From the NCBI RefSeq assembly GCF_900184995.1, contig NZ_LT860098.1, forward strand, positions 377,001 to 441,000: a DNA stretch of 64,000 bases, written 5' to 3'. The position numbers and the translations under genes are program-made. The notes below the pieces were generated by a model. It did not search any database. It was not told the origin of the DNA and saw only the letters and a program-made list of their open reading frames with translations. The stretch is from Konateibacter massiliensis. GTDB taxonomy: Bacteria > Bacillota > Clostridia > Lachnospirales > Lachnospiraceae. Shown in pieces: positions 53,774 to 61,634 of the stretch (within the stretch, counting starts at the first letter, position 1; each line of letters opens with the position of its first letter).

Positions 53774-55066
53774 ATGTTTATTAATTTTCATGGAGCATTC
53801 ATCATAATAATAGAAATTTTATGCTGTAAAATATTTTATGAGACTTTTGATAAAAACATGCGTTTTAATAAGTTTGTTTCCTATTGTCTCATCGTTCTTC
53901 TTATGATTTTAGTATACTTATTAGCTATATTGTTACCAGAACATTTTCTTATAAAACAAATTTTAATAATTTTACTTACGGCATTTATTATGAGTATTTA
54001 TTCCGATGTAACCATTAAAAAATCAATTGTTTTATCTTTAACATTTCAAAGTATTCTTTTAGTAATAGACTATTGCACCTATTCGATCATTAGTTATTGG
54101 ATTTTCACCTATAAGAATATTGAAGCAAGATATTTATCATTCGAAATGTTAATTGTTGTATTTGGAAAATTGTGCTTATTCTTATTATTGCTTTTAATTA
54201 AAATCAAATCAAAGAAAATGGTGACTCTAATTGAAACGGAATGGAAAAAATTTATTTTTTTCCCTATTTTCACCATTTGTATTATTGCTTCTATGTTATC
54301 AGTATTCAAATTTGTAGAAACTATAAATCAAGCAAATATATTGTTTATTATAGCAATTGGACTTGTCGGCTTAAATATTGCAGTGTTTTACTTGATTAAT
54401 GATATTCTGGAACGAGAATATAAAATTCTTGAGCAAAAAATGTTTATTTTTCATGCAAAAAATCAAATGAATATGTATCGATCCATCTCAGAAAATTACA
54501 ATAAACAAAAGCAAAAAGCACACGAATACAAGAATCAAATTATGTGTATTGAAGCATTATTGCAAAGAAATCAATTTGAAGAATTAAACAATTATATTGG
54601 AAATATAAGAAAGTCTTTGCATTCACAAATAGATACCATCAATACAAATAACGTAATAATAAATTCTATCATAAACACAAAACACCAAGAGAGCTTAGAG
54701 AAAAATATTGTTTTTGTCGTTAAAGTGAATGATTTATCCAATATAAGAATCAGTGACGAGGATATTGTTATTATATTGTCAAATTTATTAAATAACGCCA
54801 TAGAAGCGGCAGAAAAATGTGTGAAAGATAAAGTTATCAAATTAAAATTCCTTGCCGAAGATGATGAAATAATTCTTTCTGTTAAAAATACATTTAGCCA
54901 CCCACTAAACTATAAGAACGGAATATTTGAGACTACAAAAAACTCAAAGGAAGAGCATGGCATTGGAATGAAAAATATTATCAAGATAATAGAAAAATAT
55001 GATGGTATCTATGTAGTTAAAAATAGTGAAGAAGAATTCTACTTTTCAATTATGATACCTAAATAA
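53774..55066 (+). CDS. AgrC-like GHKL sensor histidine kinase
   Basis: A 430-residue receptor kinase. Six to seven membrane helices fill residues 5-210. A coiled linker is followed by the H-box KAHEYKNQI with His250. The GHKL ATPase has the N-box NLLNNAIEAAEKC (337-349) and G-box HGIGMKNI near 395-402. This is the layout of AgrC, which binds a cyclic autoinducing peptide at the outer face. The ATG follows the agrA-like stop with no gap, so A and C are translationally coupled. GAGGAG-type ribosome sequence is poor (AGGGGAAATGTAG), which fits coupling. Confidence 0.9.
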   Translation: MFINFHGAFIIIIEILCCKIFYETFDKNMRFNKFVSYCLIVLLMILVYLLAILLPEHFLIKQILIILLTAFIMSIYSDVTIKKSIVLSLTFQSILLVIDYCTYSIISYWIFTYKNIEARYLSFEMLIVVFGKLCLFLLLLLIKIKSKKMVTLIETEWKKFIFFPIFTICIIASMLSVFKFVETINQANILFIIAIGLVGLNIAVFYLINDILEREYKILEQKMFIFHAKNQMNMYRSISENYNKQKQKAHEYKNQIMCIEALLQRNQFEELNNYIGNIRKSLHSQIDTINTNNVIINSIINTKHQESLEKNIVFVVKVNDLSNIRISDEDIVIILSNLLNNAIEAAEKCVKDKVIKLKFLAEDDEIILSVKNTFSHPLNYKNGIFETTKNSKEEHGIGMKNIIKIIEKYDGIYVVKNSEEEFYFSIMIPK

Positions 55067-55143
55067 TCAAAAACATGCATATAATAAATAGTCAGATATA
55101 TATGTTATATATTACTTATTTTCCCTCAAATAGTTTGTTTGCA

Positions 55144-55176
55144 GGTTCATTTTCTGCAAAAAAGTTCCATTTTCTG
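55144..55176 (+). promoter_or_regulatory. Candidate AgrA-type binding site: paired direct repeats before agrB
   Basis: GGTTCATTTTCTG (55144-55156) and AGTTCCATTTTCTG (55163-55176) are direct repeats whose shared CATTTTCTG starts lie 20 bases apart, about two helix turns. LytTR regulators bind such spaced direct repeats upstream of agr promoters. The site is 59 bases before the likely agrB start. A -10 element is not obvious. Confidence 0.55.
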
Positions 55177-55234
55177 TTATAGCTATTGCATTTAAAGCTA
55201 TTTTATTTAAAATTAAATTCAGGAGGGGGTCGTA

Positions 55235-55816
55235 ATAGAAAAAATAGTTGTAAATATAGTGGAGCAGATGGTAGAAGAAAATATTATTAAAAATACTAAT
55301 AGAGAAGAGTTTGTATATGCAATTACATTATTACTTGAAAAGTGGATAACCATATTGACTATTTTAATTATTAGTGTGATTTGCAGCAGACTGTGCCCTA
55401 CCATTATTTTTCTGATAAGCTTTTTTCTGTTGAGAAAATACACAGGTGGTTATCATGCAAAAAGTTTTTGGCAATGTTACTTCACAACAATTTTTACTTA
55501 TTTAGCCCTTATTATGTCAGATGCCCTAATTATAGCAAATCAAAATATAATGTTTATATTATTAACAGGATCTGTTATTGTCATTATTTTCTTTGGAACA
55601 ATAAATCATCCCAATATGGACATGAATATAAAAGAAATTACGGCATCAAAAAAAGTGGCAAGGCTGTTGGTGGTAACAGAAGTATCTTTCATATGGTTTG
55701 CTTGGAAAGTCGGTGTAAATATAATTTATATTGTATACATTTCATGTGCAATTATATTATGCGCTGCTTTACTTTGCATCTCTAAACTTTTAAATCAGGA
55801 GGTCAATCGTATATGA
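55235..55816 (+). CDS. agrB: AgrB-like membrane peptidase, apparent AUA start
   Basis: A membrane cysteine protease of the AgrB family, which cuts the AgrD precursor and forms its thiolactone. It has four to six membrane helices and the active-site pattern GGYHAKSFWQC, with His and Cys seven residues apart as in S. aureus His77/Cys84. From GTG 55259 the protein has 185 residues and lacks a ribosome site. From the ATA at 55235, eight bases after AGGAGG, it has 193 residues, starts xEKIVVNIVEQMVEENII like other AgrB proteins, and puts His/Cys at 74/81. I therefore place the start at ATA, with caution. It overlaps agrD by 4 bases. Confidence 0.88.
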   Translation: MEKIVVNIVEQMVEENIIKNTNREEFVYAITLLLEKWITILTILIISVICSRLCPTIIFLISFFLLRKYTGGYHAKSFWQCYFTTIFTYLALIMSDALIIANQNIMFILLTGSVIVIIFFGTINHPNMDMNIKEITASKKVARLLVVTEVSFIWFAWKVGVNIIYIVYISCAIILCAALLCISKLLNQEVNRI

Positions 55817-55959
55817 AAAAATTAAATAGTAAAATCTTAAAAACAATAAAATGCATAGCCGGTATTGAATTAGAAAATAGTATTTATTCCTGGCCGCCTC
55901 CGTGTTCAGGAATCTTTCATCAGCCTAAAAGACCCAAAAAAAGTGACAAAGTTGAGTAA
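55813..55959 (+). CDS. agrD: AgrD-like autoinducing peptide precursor
   Basis: A 48-residue peptide. Residues 1-20 form a basic amphipathic helix (KKLNSKILKTIKCIAGI), then a short middle (ELENSIYS), the core WPPPCSGIF, and a charged tail HQPKRPKKSDKVE. The Cys31-Ser-Gly-Ile-Phe35 segment is one Cys plus four residues, as in staphylococcal AIPs, and the tail HQPKRP matches the DEPKVP tail of S. aureus AgrD. So cleavage after Phe35 and a five-residue thiolactone ring are expected. The ATG overlaps the agrB stop (ATGA), and AGGAGG lies upstream inside agrB. The N-terminal cut site is not known. Confidence 0.88.
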   Translation: MKKLNSKILKTIKCIAGIELENSIYSWPPPCSGIFHQPKRPKKSDKVE

Positions 55960-56067
55960 TTAAAATTAGGCGTAATTCAGATAAAGGGGTGATACCATTG
56001 GACCGATATATTGTCTTAAAAAGGATATTGCAAAAACAATGATATTATAAATTAGGAGGGGAAGCTC

Positions 56068-56523
56068 ATGAATAATAACTGTTTTCCGGATGGAAAAGCC
56101 ACCAAACCTGATTTCTTCCGCACGTTCTTTTGTTTCAATAATTGTATAGTTATTTCAGATGTGAGTAAACCTACAAGATATAATTTATTTACTCCCGTAT
56201 CTGAATATGTTGCTGCTCCCGGAACAGTCTCTGTTGCAAAAGGTGTAAGCACTACAATCAGTGCTTCTGTGACAGGAGGGGTTACAGTGGATGCCGAAAT
56301 TTTAAAAACAAATGTCGCTTCAACACTTGGTTCTTCTGTTACAGTTACCACAACACAAACCATATCCTACCAAATATCTTCTGAATATAAGGGCAGAGTT
56401 GTTCTAAGGTATTCGCAGGATCTCTATACCTATACTGTGACAAAGAACGGTAAATCTTACAACTGCTCTGGCTATACCGCTGCATATGACGAATATTATG
56501 CTTTAGAGCAAATACCGTTATAA
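56068..56523 (+). CDS. Beta-rich Ser/Thr-rich protein next to agrD, function unknown
   Basis: A 151-residue protein with AGGAGGGG before its ATG. Residues 1-45 hold four Cys-containing or hydrophobic patches (NNNCFPDG, FFCFNNCIVI) but no classic signal peptide. Residues 50-115 are a strongly alternating Ser/Thr/Val pattern (SVAKGVSTTISASVTGGVTV, then SVTVTTTQTISYQIS), which predicts long beta-strands like those of pore-forming or surface beta proteins. The end is Tyr-rich (YSQDLYTYTV, AAYDEYYALEQ). I do not recognise a family. It lies 108 bases after agrD, so it may be an agr-controlled effector. Confidence 0.7.
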   Translation: MNNNCFPDGKATKPDFFRTFFCFNNCIVISDVSKPTRYNLFTPVSEYVAAPGTVSVAKGVSTTISASVTGGVTVDAEILKTNVASTLGSSVTVTTTQTISYQISSEYKGRVVLRYSQDLYTYTVTKNGKSYNCSGYTAAYDEYYALEQIPL

Positions 56524-56531
56524 CTGAATCA

Positions 56532-56588
56532 TTAATATAATTGATAAGAGTGTATACAAAAAGTATACACTCTTATCAATTATATTAA
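56532..56588. repeat. 26-bp perfect palindrome after the agr locus
   Basis: A 26-bp uninterrupted stem encloses the loop AAAAA; its core is GAGTGTATAC/GTATACACTC. It begins 9 bases after the stop codon of the 151-residue gene. Neither side has a strong U-tract, so it may still end transcription or protect the 3' end, or be an element border. Confidence 0.8.
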
Positions 56589-56733
56589 AAATAGAAGGCA
56601 AAAGAATGTAAAAATAGTGATTAAATTTAAGTAAAAAATAAATAAATTTATAAATATACAATTGTAATTCTTCCTCATTTCCCCTATACTTATCCAGTAA
56701 AACACATGACTAATGATATGAGGAGGATTTTTT

Positions 56734-58770
56734 ATGATTAAAAAATTCAAAGCAGAGGGATTTAGCTCCCTTTTTACCAAAATTCTTACCTATATTGGTG
56801 TACCGATGGTGATTGCCTTTTTAATTGTGGGCATTATTGTTACAATTCTTGTAGGAAATACCGTTGTTCGTCTCACAGACAATGAACTAAGCGCTCAATC
56901 GCAGGCGGCAGCAAATGAAATCGAATCCTATTTCAGCCGCTATTACGAAATAGCTGATCAATTCTCTATGAACAATCAGGTTGTAGAATACTTTACCGAT
57001 TTAAAACCAGGCATGGATTTGGAACAGGTAGACGCCTATGAAAGCCTTAGGCAAACCTTAAAAAATGCACATGCAGCAAACAACGATACCGTGCTTGCCG
57101 TTTGGCTTGCCGATGTTGACGCCAGCAAGGCTTTGCTCTCAACCGACGAGATAACCCCGGATGGTTGGGATATAAACAGCCGCCCATGGTTTGTTCAACT
57201 TCTTGAGGAAAATAAAACAATTATGACAGAGCCTTATGAGGATTCCGTGACACAGAGCCAGGTTGTAAGCATTGTTTCACCTGTTTATGCACCTCAAAGT
57301 CAGGAAATTATCGGTGCGGTCGGCATCGATATGACATTGGACAAGCTTAAAACTATGATAGACACATATACGCTGCGAAATACCGGTTTTTATATTTTGG
57401 CAACCGATGGGGGACAGATTATTTATCATCCCGTTGCAGAGGATATCGGTCTTAATATCTCCGATTTGGATATGTCCACCAACTTTAAGGATGCTATTTT
57501 ATCTCAGACAATCGGCTCCTTAAAATATAAGTCTCACGGCACTTCGAGCCACGGATACATTGCTCCTGTCGGCGAAACCGGCTGGCTGATTGCAACCGGT
57601 CTGCCAACCACAGAATTTAATGGCGAATACCGCACAATTAATATCGTAATGATTATTACATTTTTGATTGCTGTCGCTTTTATTTCAGCAATTATTCTGA
57701 AGATGTCCAAACAGATAGTCGAGCCTATAAAAGAGCTTACGAACACTGCCAACCTTATTGCAGACGGAAATCTTAATGTTTCCGCAGACATAAAAGGCAA
57801 GGATGAAATCAGCCAGATGGCGGCTGCCATCAATCGTACTGTTGTACAGCTGAATCGCTATATCGACTACATAAAGGAGATTACCCAGGTATTGGAGAAT
57901 ATGGCGTCGGGAGACATGCGTATTCATTTGAAGCAGGATTACGTAGGAGAATTTGCCTCCATTCGCTCTGCCTTTGAAAATATCTCTACCTCTCTAAATA
58001 ATACGCTTCATCTTATCAATGAAACGGCTGAGCAGGTTAGTGCCGGAGCAGACCAGGTTTCCGGAGGGGCACAGGCATTGGCAATGGGTTCCACCGACCA
58101 AGCTGCATCGGTGGAAGAATTAAATGCCTCCGTCAACGAGGTAAGTGAGCAAGCTGCTGCTAACCTGTCCAACATTGGGGCTACCGTTCAGTCTATTCAA
58201 CAGGTGGTTGAACATATTGAAGAGGGAAATATTGAGATGCACCGCTTAACCAGCGCGATGGAAGAAATCAATGCTGCCTCCGCTCAGATTTCTAATATTA
58301 CAAAGGATATTGAGGATATTGCTTCTCAGACAAATCTCCTCGCATTAAACGCTGCGATTGAAGCTGCAAGATCCGGTGAGGCAGGTAAGGGCTTTGCCGT
58401 CGTTGCAGAAGAGGTTCGCAAGCTTTCTGCCAAATCAGCGGAGGCTGCAAGCAGAACCGCCGAACTGATAGCCGTTTCTGTCAGCACCGTGGAAAAAGGA
58501 GCAGAAATCGCCGGACATACAGCAGAAATTCTTCAAAGAGTTGGCGAGAGCGCCAATACTATGACAGAAAGTATCACAGAAATCGAGCAGGCTTCTTCCG
58601 ACCAGACCTATGCAATCGAACAGATTAAGGAAGGCTTAAATCAAGTCTCCGCTGTAATTGAGACGAATGCTGCCACCGCAGAAGAAAATTCCGCCACAAG
58701 CGAGGAAATGTCCGCACAAGCTACCACCTTGCGCGAGGAAATCAGCAGCTTTAAGCTTACTGCTAAATAA
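56734..58770 (+). CDS. Methyl-accepting chemotaxis protein with Cache sensor domain
   Basis: A 678-residue receptor. A membrane helix at about 15-38 is followed by a double-Cache outer domain (about 50-285: [56 protein letters not shown]). A second helix lies near 305-328, then HAMP ([20 protein letters not shown]) and the signalling tip [20 protein letters not shown]. Cache receptors of this kind often bind amino acids or other small molecules. AGGAGG precedes the ATG. It is a single-gene unit. Confidence 0.93.
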   Translation: MIKKFKAEGFSSLFTKILTYIGVPMVIAFLIVGIIVTILVGNTVVRLTDNELSAQSQAAANEIESYFSRYYEIADQFSMNNQVVEYFTDLKPGMDLEQVDAYESLRQTLKNAHAANNDTVLAVWLADVDASKALLSTDEITPDGWDINSRPWFVQLLEENKTIMTEPYEDSVTQSQVVSIVSPVYAPQSQEIIGAVGIDMTLDKLKTMIDTYTLRNTGFYILATDGGQIIYHPVAEDIGLNISDLDMSTNFKDAILSQTIGSLKYKSHGTSSHGYIAPVGETGWLIATGLPTTEFNGEYRTINIVMIITFLIAVAFISAIILKMSKQIVEPIKELTNTANLIADGNLNVSADIKGKDEISQMAAAINRTVVQLNRYIDYIKEITQVLENMASGDMRIHLKQDYVGEFASIRSAFENISTSLNNTLHLINETAEQVSAGADQVSGGAQALAMGSTDQAASVEELNASVNEVSEQAAANLSNIGATVQSIQQVVEHIEEGNIEMHRLTSAMEEINAASAQISNITKDIEDIASQTNLLALNAAIEAARSGEAGKGFAVVAEEVRKLSAKSAEAASRTAELIAVSVSTVEKGAEIAGHTAEILQRVGESANTMTESITEIEQASSDQTYAIEQIKEGLNQVSAVIETNAATAEENSATSEEMSAQATTLREEISSFKLTAK

Positions 58771-58784
58771 TTTCCTGATATAAC

Positions 58785-58830
58785 AAAAGCAACAAACCAA
58801 TTTGATGGTTTGTTGCTTTTTAATTTTCTT
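58785..58830. terminator. Bidirectional terminator between the Cache receptor and the CAP gene
   Basis: AAAAGCAACAAACC and GGTTTGTTGCTTTT form a 14-bp perfect stem around an 8-base loop; TTAATTTTC follows on the plus strand. It sits between two converging genes. Confidence 0.9.
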
Positions 58831-58847
58831 TTTATTCGTTACAGGTA

Positions 58848-59801
58848 CTAATATGTAAAGATTTGCACCCAATACTGAGTTCCTGCGCTGTTTTGCAAAT
58901 TGCCGACTCCAATATTTACATAGTTTGGATTCATGATATTTGCTCTATGTCCTGGGCTGTTCATCCATGCGGTTACTACCTCCTGCGGAGTTTTCTGTCC
59001 CCATGCGATATTTTCTCCTGCGCCCCTATATGTTATGCCTTGTTCCTTCAATGCCGTTACGAAGCCACTTCCGTCCGGACGGACATGTTCAAACTTTGTC
59101 TGAATTTCACTTGCTCTTACTGTCGCTGCCTTTGCAATCAATGCATTGTTCGTCAAAGGATTAAGTCCCTCCTTTGCACGCTCTACATTCACAAGATCCA
59201 CTACCTGCTGTGCATAAGAAGCATTTGAAGTTGTGTTCTCTGTTGTGCTGCTGTCCGTTGTTTCAGTTGGTGCTGTGGTTTCCGGCGTTGTAGTTTCCGG
59301 GGTCGTTGTCTCTGGCGTTGTGGTTTCACTTGGCGTTGTGGTCTCCGGCACTGTTGTCTCCGGTGTTGTAGTTGTATCACTCGGCGTTGTGGTTTCCGGG
59401 GTCGTTGTCTCCGTTGGTGTTGTCACACTGTTATTCGGACAGTTTGTCCCATTCTGGCTGCCGGTTGAAGGAGTGGATGTTTGTCCCGTACTCGTGTCTA
59501 CCGTTGTTGTTCCATTTGAATTTTTGATTACAATCTGTGCCAACTGATTACAGTTTTGCCCGTTTAGCTGTTCCTGAACACTTTTTACCGCATCGGATAA
59601 GCTATTGCAGTCTGCATTTACTCCCGCACTTTTTAGCTGGCTCTGCAAATCCTCTAAACTGCAATTTCCGTTAATTGTCACTGCATTTTGTCCGCGGCTG
59701 CATTGGCTGTAAGAATATAAACCTGCCGCTTCTGTTTTCATTGGTATCAGGTTCACTGCCATGGTAAGTGCCACTACTCCCAGTGTTGTTACTTTCTTCA
59801 T
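58848..59801 (-). CDS. Secreted CAP-domain protein with Thr/Pro/Glu repeats
   Basis: A 317-residue exported protein. Signal peptide 1-25, a domain with four or more Cys at 26-95 (YSQCSRGQNAV, NGNCSLEDLQ, NADCNSL, NGQNCNQLA), a long TTPETTTP repeat linker (about 120-190), and a CAP domain at about 200-317 (VNVERAKEGLNPLTNN, FEHVRPDG, AGENIAWGQ, WMNSPGHRANIMNPNYVNIG). This is the YkwD/SafA-like bacterial CAP layout, cell-wall associated with unclear activity. AGGAGG precedes the ATG. The DNA repeats at about 59240-59450 encode the linker. Confidence 0.9.
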   Translation of the reverse strand: MKKVTTLGVVALTMAVNLIPMKTEAAGLYSYSQCSRGQNAVTINGNCSLEDLQSQLKSAGVNADCNSLSDAVKSVQEQLNGQNCNQLAQIVIKNSNGTTTVDTSTGQTSTPSTGSQNGTNCPNNSVTTPTETTTPETTTPSDTTTTPETTVPETTTPSETTTPETTTPETTTPETTAPTETTDSSTTENTTSNASYAQQVVDLVNVERAKEGLNPLTNNALIAKAATVRASEIQTKFEHVRPDGSGFVTALKEQGITYRGAGENIAWGQKTPQEVVTAWMNSPGHRANIMNPNYVNIGVGNLQNSAGTQYWVQIFTY

Positions 59802-59921
59802 TGAACTTTCCTCCTTTAGAAATGTTACGAATTTATTACATATCTATTACAAACATATAATAACATTCTTCCTTCTAACATTCCATCGGGAATAAATGGG
59901 AATAGCGGCAAGAATACATAT

Positions 59922-61616
59922 TCAGCCTATCAAAGTGCTAAAGGCATTGTACACGTCCAAAATTCCATAGCCCCAGTCTCTGTTCGGGAACGTCATTGCA
60001 GGGTCCCGTTTTGCCCCCCGTATAAGAAAATTTTTGATTTGCAGTGTATCCATCTGAGTCTGGTTTCCTTTGACTACTCCCCATTCTAAGAGCATGGCAA
60101 CAACACCTGCTGTAAACCCGGCTGATATACTTGTGCCGGACTGCTCAGTGTAGGAATTTTGAAGTCCGGGCACGGTCATATTTACTCCCGGTGCGGCAAA
60201 TGAAGGATTAATTACATTTTCTACCGTGTATCCCCTACTGGAATAAATGTATAGTCCGTTATTCCGGTAATCATAGGCAGCGACAACAATCGGAAGAGAC
60301 GCATTTCCCGGTGTGGTAAGCGTATAATAAGGGTCAGGCGTTACAAAACGTGTTCCCTCCTTCAAAAAATTGTGTATCGGGAGCCAGATATTAAAATTAG
60401 GCTCAATATTAATTGCTGAATAAACACGGAAACGCCAGATTCCCTCCATCGGATTCTGAAAACGAATCAGAATAAGTTCTCCACCGGTTTGCGATTCAAC
60501 CAACTCGTAATCCACAAAGACCTTTGTGTTTTCAAATATAAAGTTTAATTCCCTCGTCTCCTTCAGTCTTGCCGGAATACGGGGAACATACTGCCCTGTG
60601 GGAGACAGCAGGTCTATAGAAAATATATTCGGGCTTCGTCCCCATAGTTCCATAGAAAACCCTGTATTGTCAGGTCCTATATTTAACTCTACCGTATCAT
60701 ACCCGATGCTTGGATCCACCGTGGCTGAATAGTGATGTCCCCGGTTTCCTTCATTTCCCCCCGCAATGCTGACACCTACACCCCTTTGCCCCGAGATAGA
60801 AGTAATATAGTTGCTTAAAGGTGTCTGCAAATTATGTGCCCCCTGCGAGGTGCCAAGCCCGATACAGATAGAAATCGGTCTCTCCAGAGTTCTTGACACG
60901 TTGAGGAGATAACGGATTCCCTGCATAATATCATTTTCCTGATAGCATTCCACACCGTTCGGTATGAAAAAAAATCGCTTTAAGTACTCCTTTGCCTGTT
61001 TCAGCTTTACCACGACAATTTTTGCCTCCTGCGCAACACCTGAGAATCCTCTTGCCGCATTTCTTGTTCCCGCAGCAATACCCGCCACTGCGGTTCCGTG
61101 ACCGTTCTCGTCTGTGCTTGGCACAACACTTAGCGGTGTGGCACTGATTAAGGCAAGATTAATCTGCTCCTGCGTGTACTCCGTTCCATAGTAAAACCCT
61201 TCGGGGCCTCCATCATCCTGAATCGTCTGGTCCCAAATTGACATGATTTTCGTTGTCCCATCCTGATTTTTAAATGCCTCATGTTGATAGTCTATCCCGG
61301 TATCGATTATGCCAATCAGCACACCAAGCCCGGTCAGGTTTAAGTAGGCACTGTTTTGTATTCTGGCGACACCGGTGTCCTCCAGGCTGTTTAAGTCCAT
61401 CAACCCAAAGCAGCTTGGATAGACACTATACGAATATCTTTGCATAAGGTTATCGGGAAGACTTTCCAATGGCAAATATGCAACCGAATATAAATTATTG
61501 ATATTTTCAACGCAAAAATCCGGAAGTGCCTTAACACTGTCAGGTATCTCATCAATTTCAAAAATCAAATCCGCATAGTTCTCATCCACAATGCGCATTG
61601 CACAACTTGGATCCAT
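59922..61616 (-). CDS. Csp-like subtilase (S8 serine protease)
   Basis: A 564-residue S8 peptidase with all catalytic residues: Asp105 in IIDTGIDY, His173 in ENGHGTAVAG and Ser496 in QSGTSISAGF. It has no signal peptide. An N-terminal prodomain-like stretch (1-75) is followed by the catalytic core, with an inserted jelly-roll domain at about 310-435, as in the Csp proteases of clostridia that activate germination enzymes. Many Lachnospiraceae carry several such genes with unknown substrates. AGGAGGG precedes the ATG. It is 18 bases after the metallophosphoesterase-fusion gene, in the same direction. Confidence 0.9.
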   Translation of the reverse strand: MDPSCAMRIVDENYADLIFEIDEIPDSVKALPDFCVENINNLYSVAYLPLESLPDNLMQRYSYSVYPSCFGLMDLNSLEDTGVARIQNSAYLNLTGLGVLIGIIDTGIDYQHEAFKNQDGTTKIMSIWDQTIQDDGGPEGFYYGTEYTQEQINLALISATPLSVVPSTDENGHGTAVAGIAAGTRNAARGFSGVAQEAKIVVVKLKQAKEYLKRFFFIPNGVECYQENDIMQGIRYLLNVSRTLERPISICIGLGTSQGAHNLQTPLSNYITSISGQRGVGVSIAGGNEGNRGHHYSATVDPSIGYDTVELNIGPDNTGFSMELWGRSPNIFSIDLLSPTGQYVPRIPARLKETRELNFIFENTKVFVDYELVESQTGGELILIRFQNPMEGIWRFRVYSAINIEPNFNIWLPIHNFLKEGTRFVTPDPYYTLTTPGNASLPIVVAAYDYRNNGLYIYSSRGYTVENVINPSFAAPGVNMTVPGLQNSYTEQSGTSISAGFTAGVVAMLLEWGVVKGNQTQMDTLQIKNFLIRGAKRDPAMTFPNRDWGYGILDVYNAFSTLIG

Positions 61617-61634
61617 ATTTCCCTCCTACTCTTC

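Noticed and set aside
55998-56042. 14-codon frame TTG-GAC-CGA... between agrD and the 151-residue gene
   Set aside because: GGGGTG lies about nine bases before the TTG, but the frame is too short to support without expression data or conservation.
59240-59450. GTTGTGGTTTCCGG-type tandem repeats
   Set aside because: They encode the TTPET linker of the CAP protein in frame; not an independent element.
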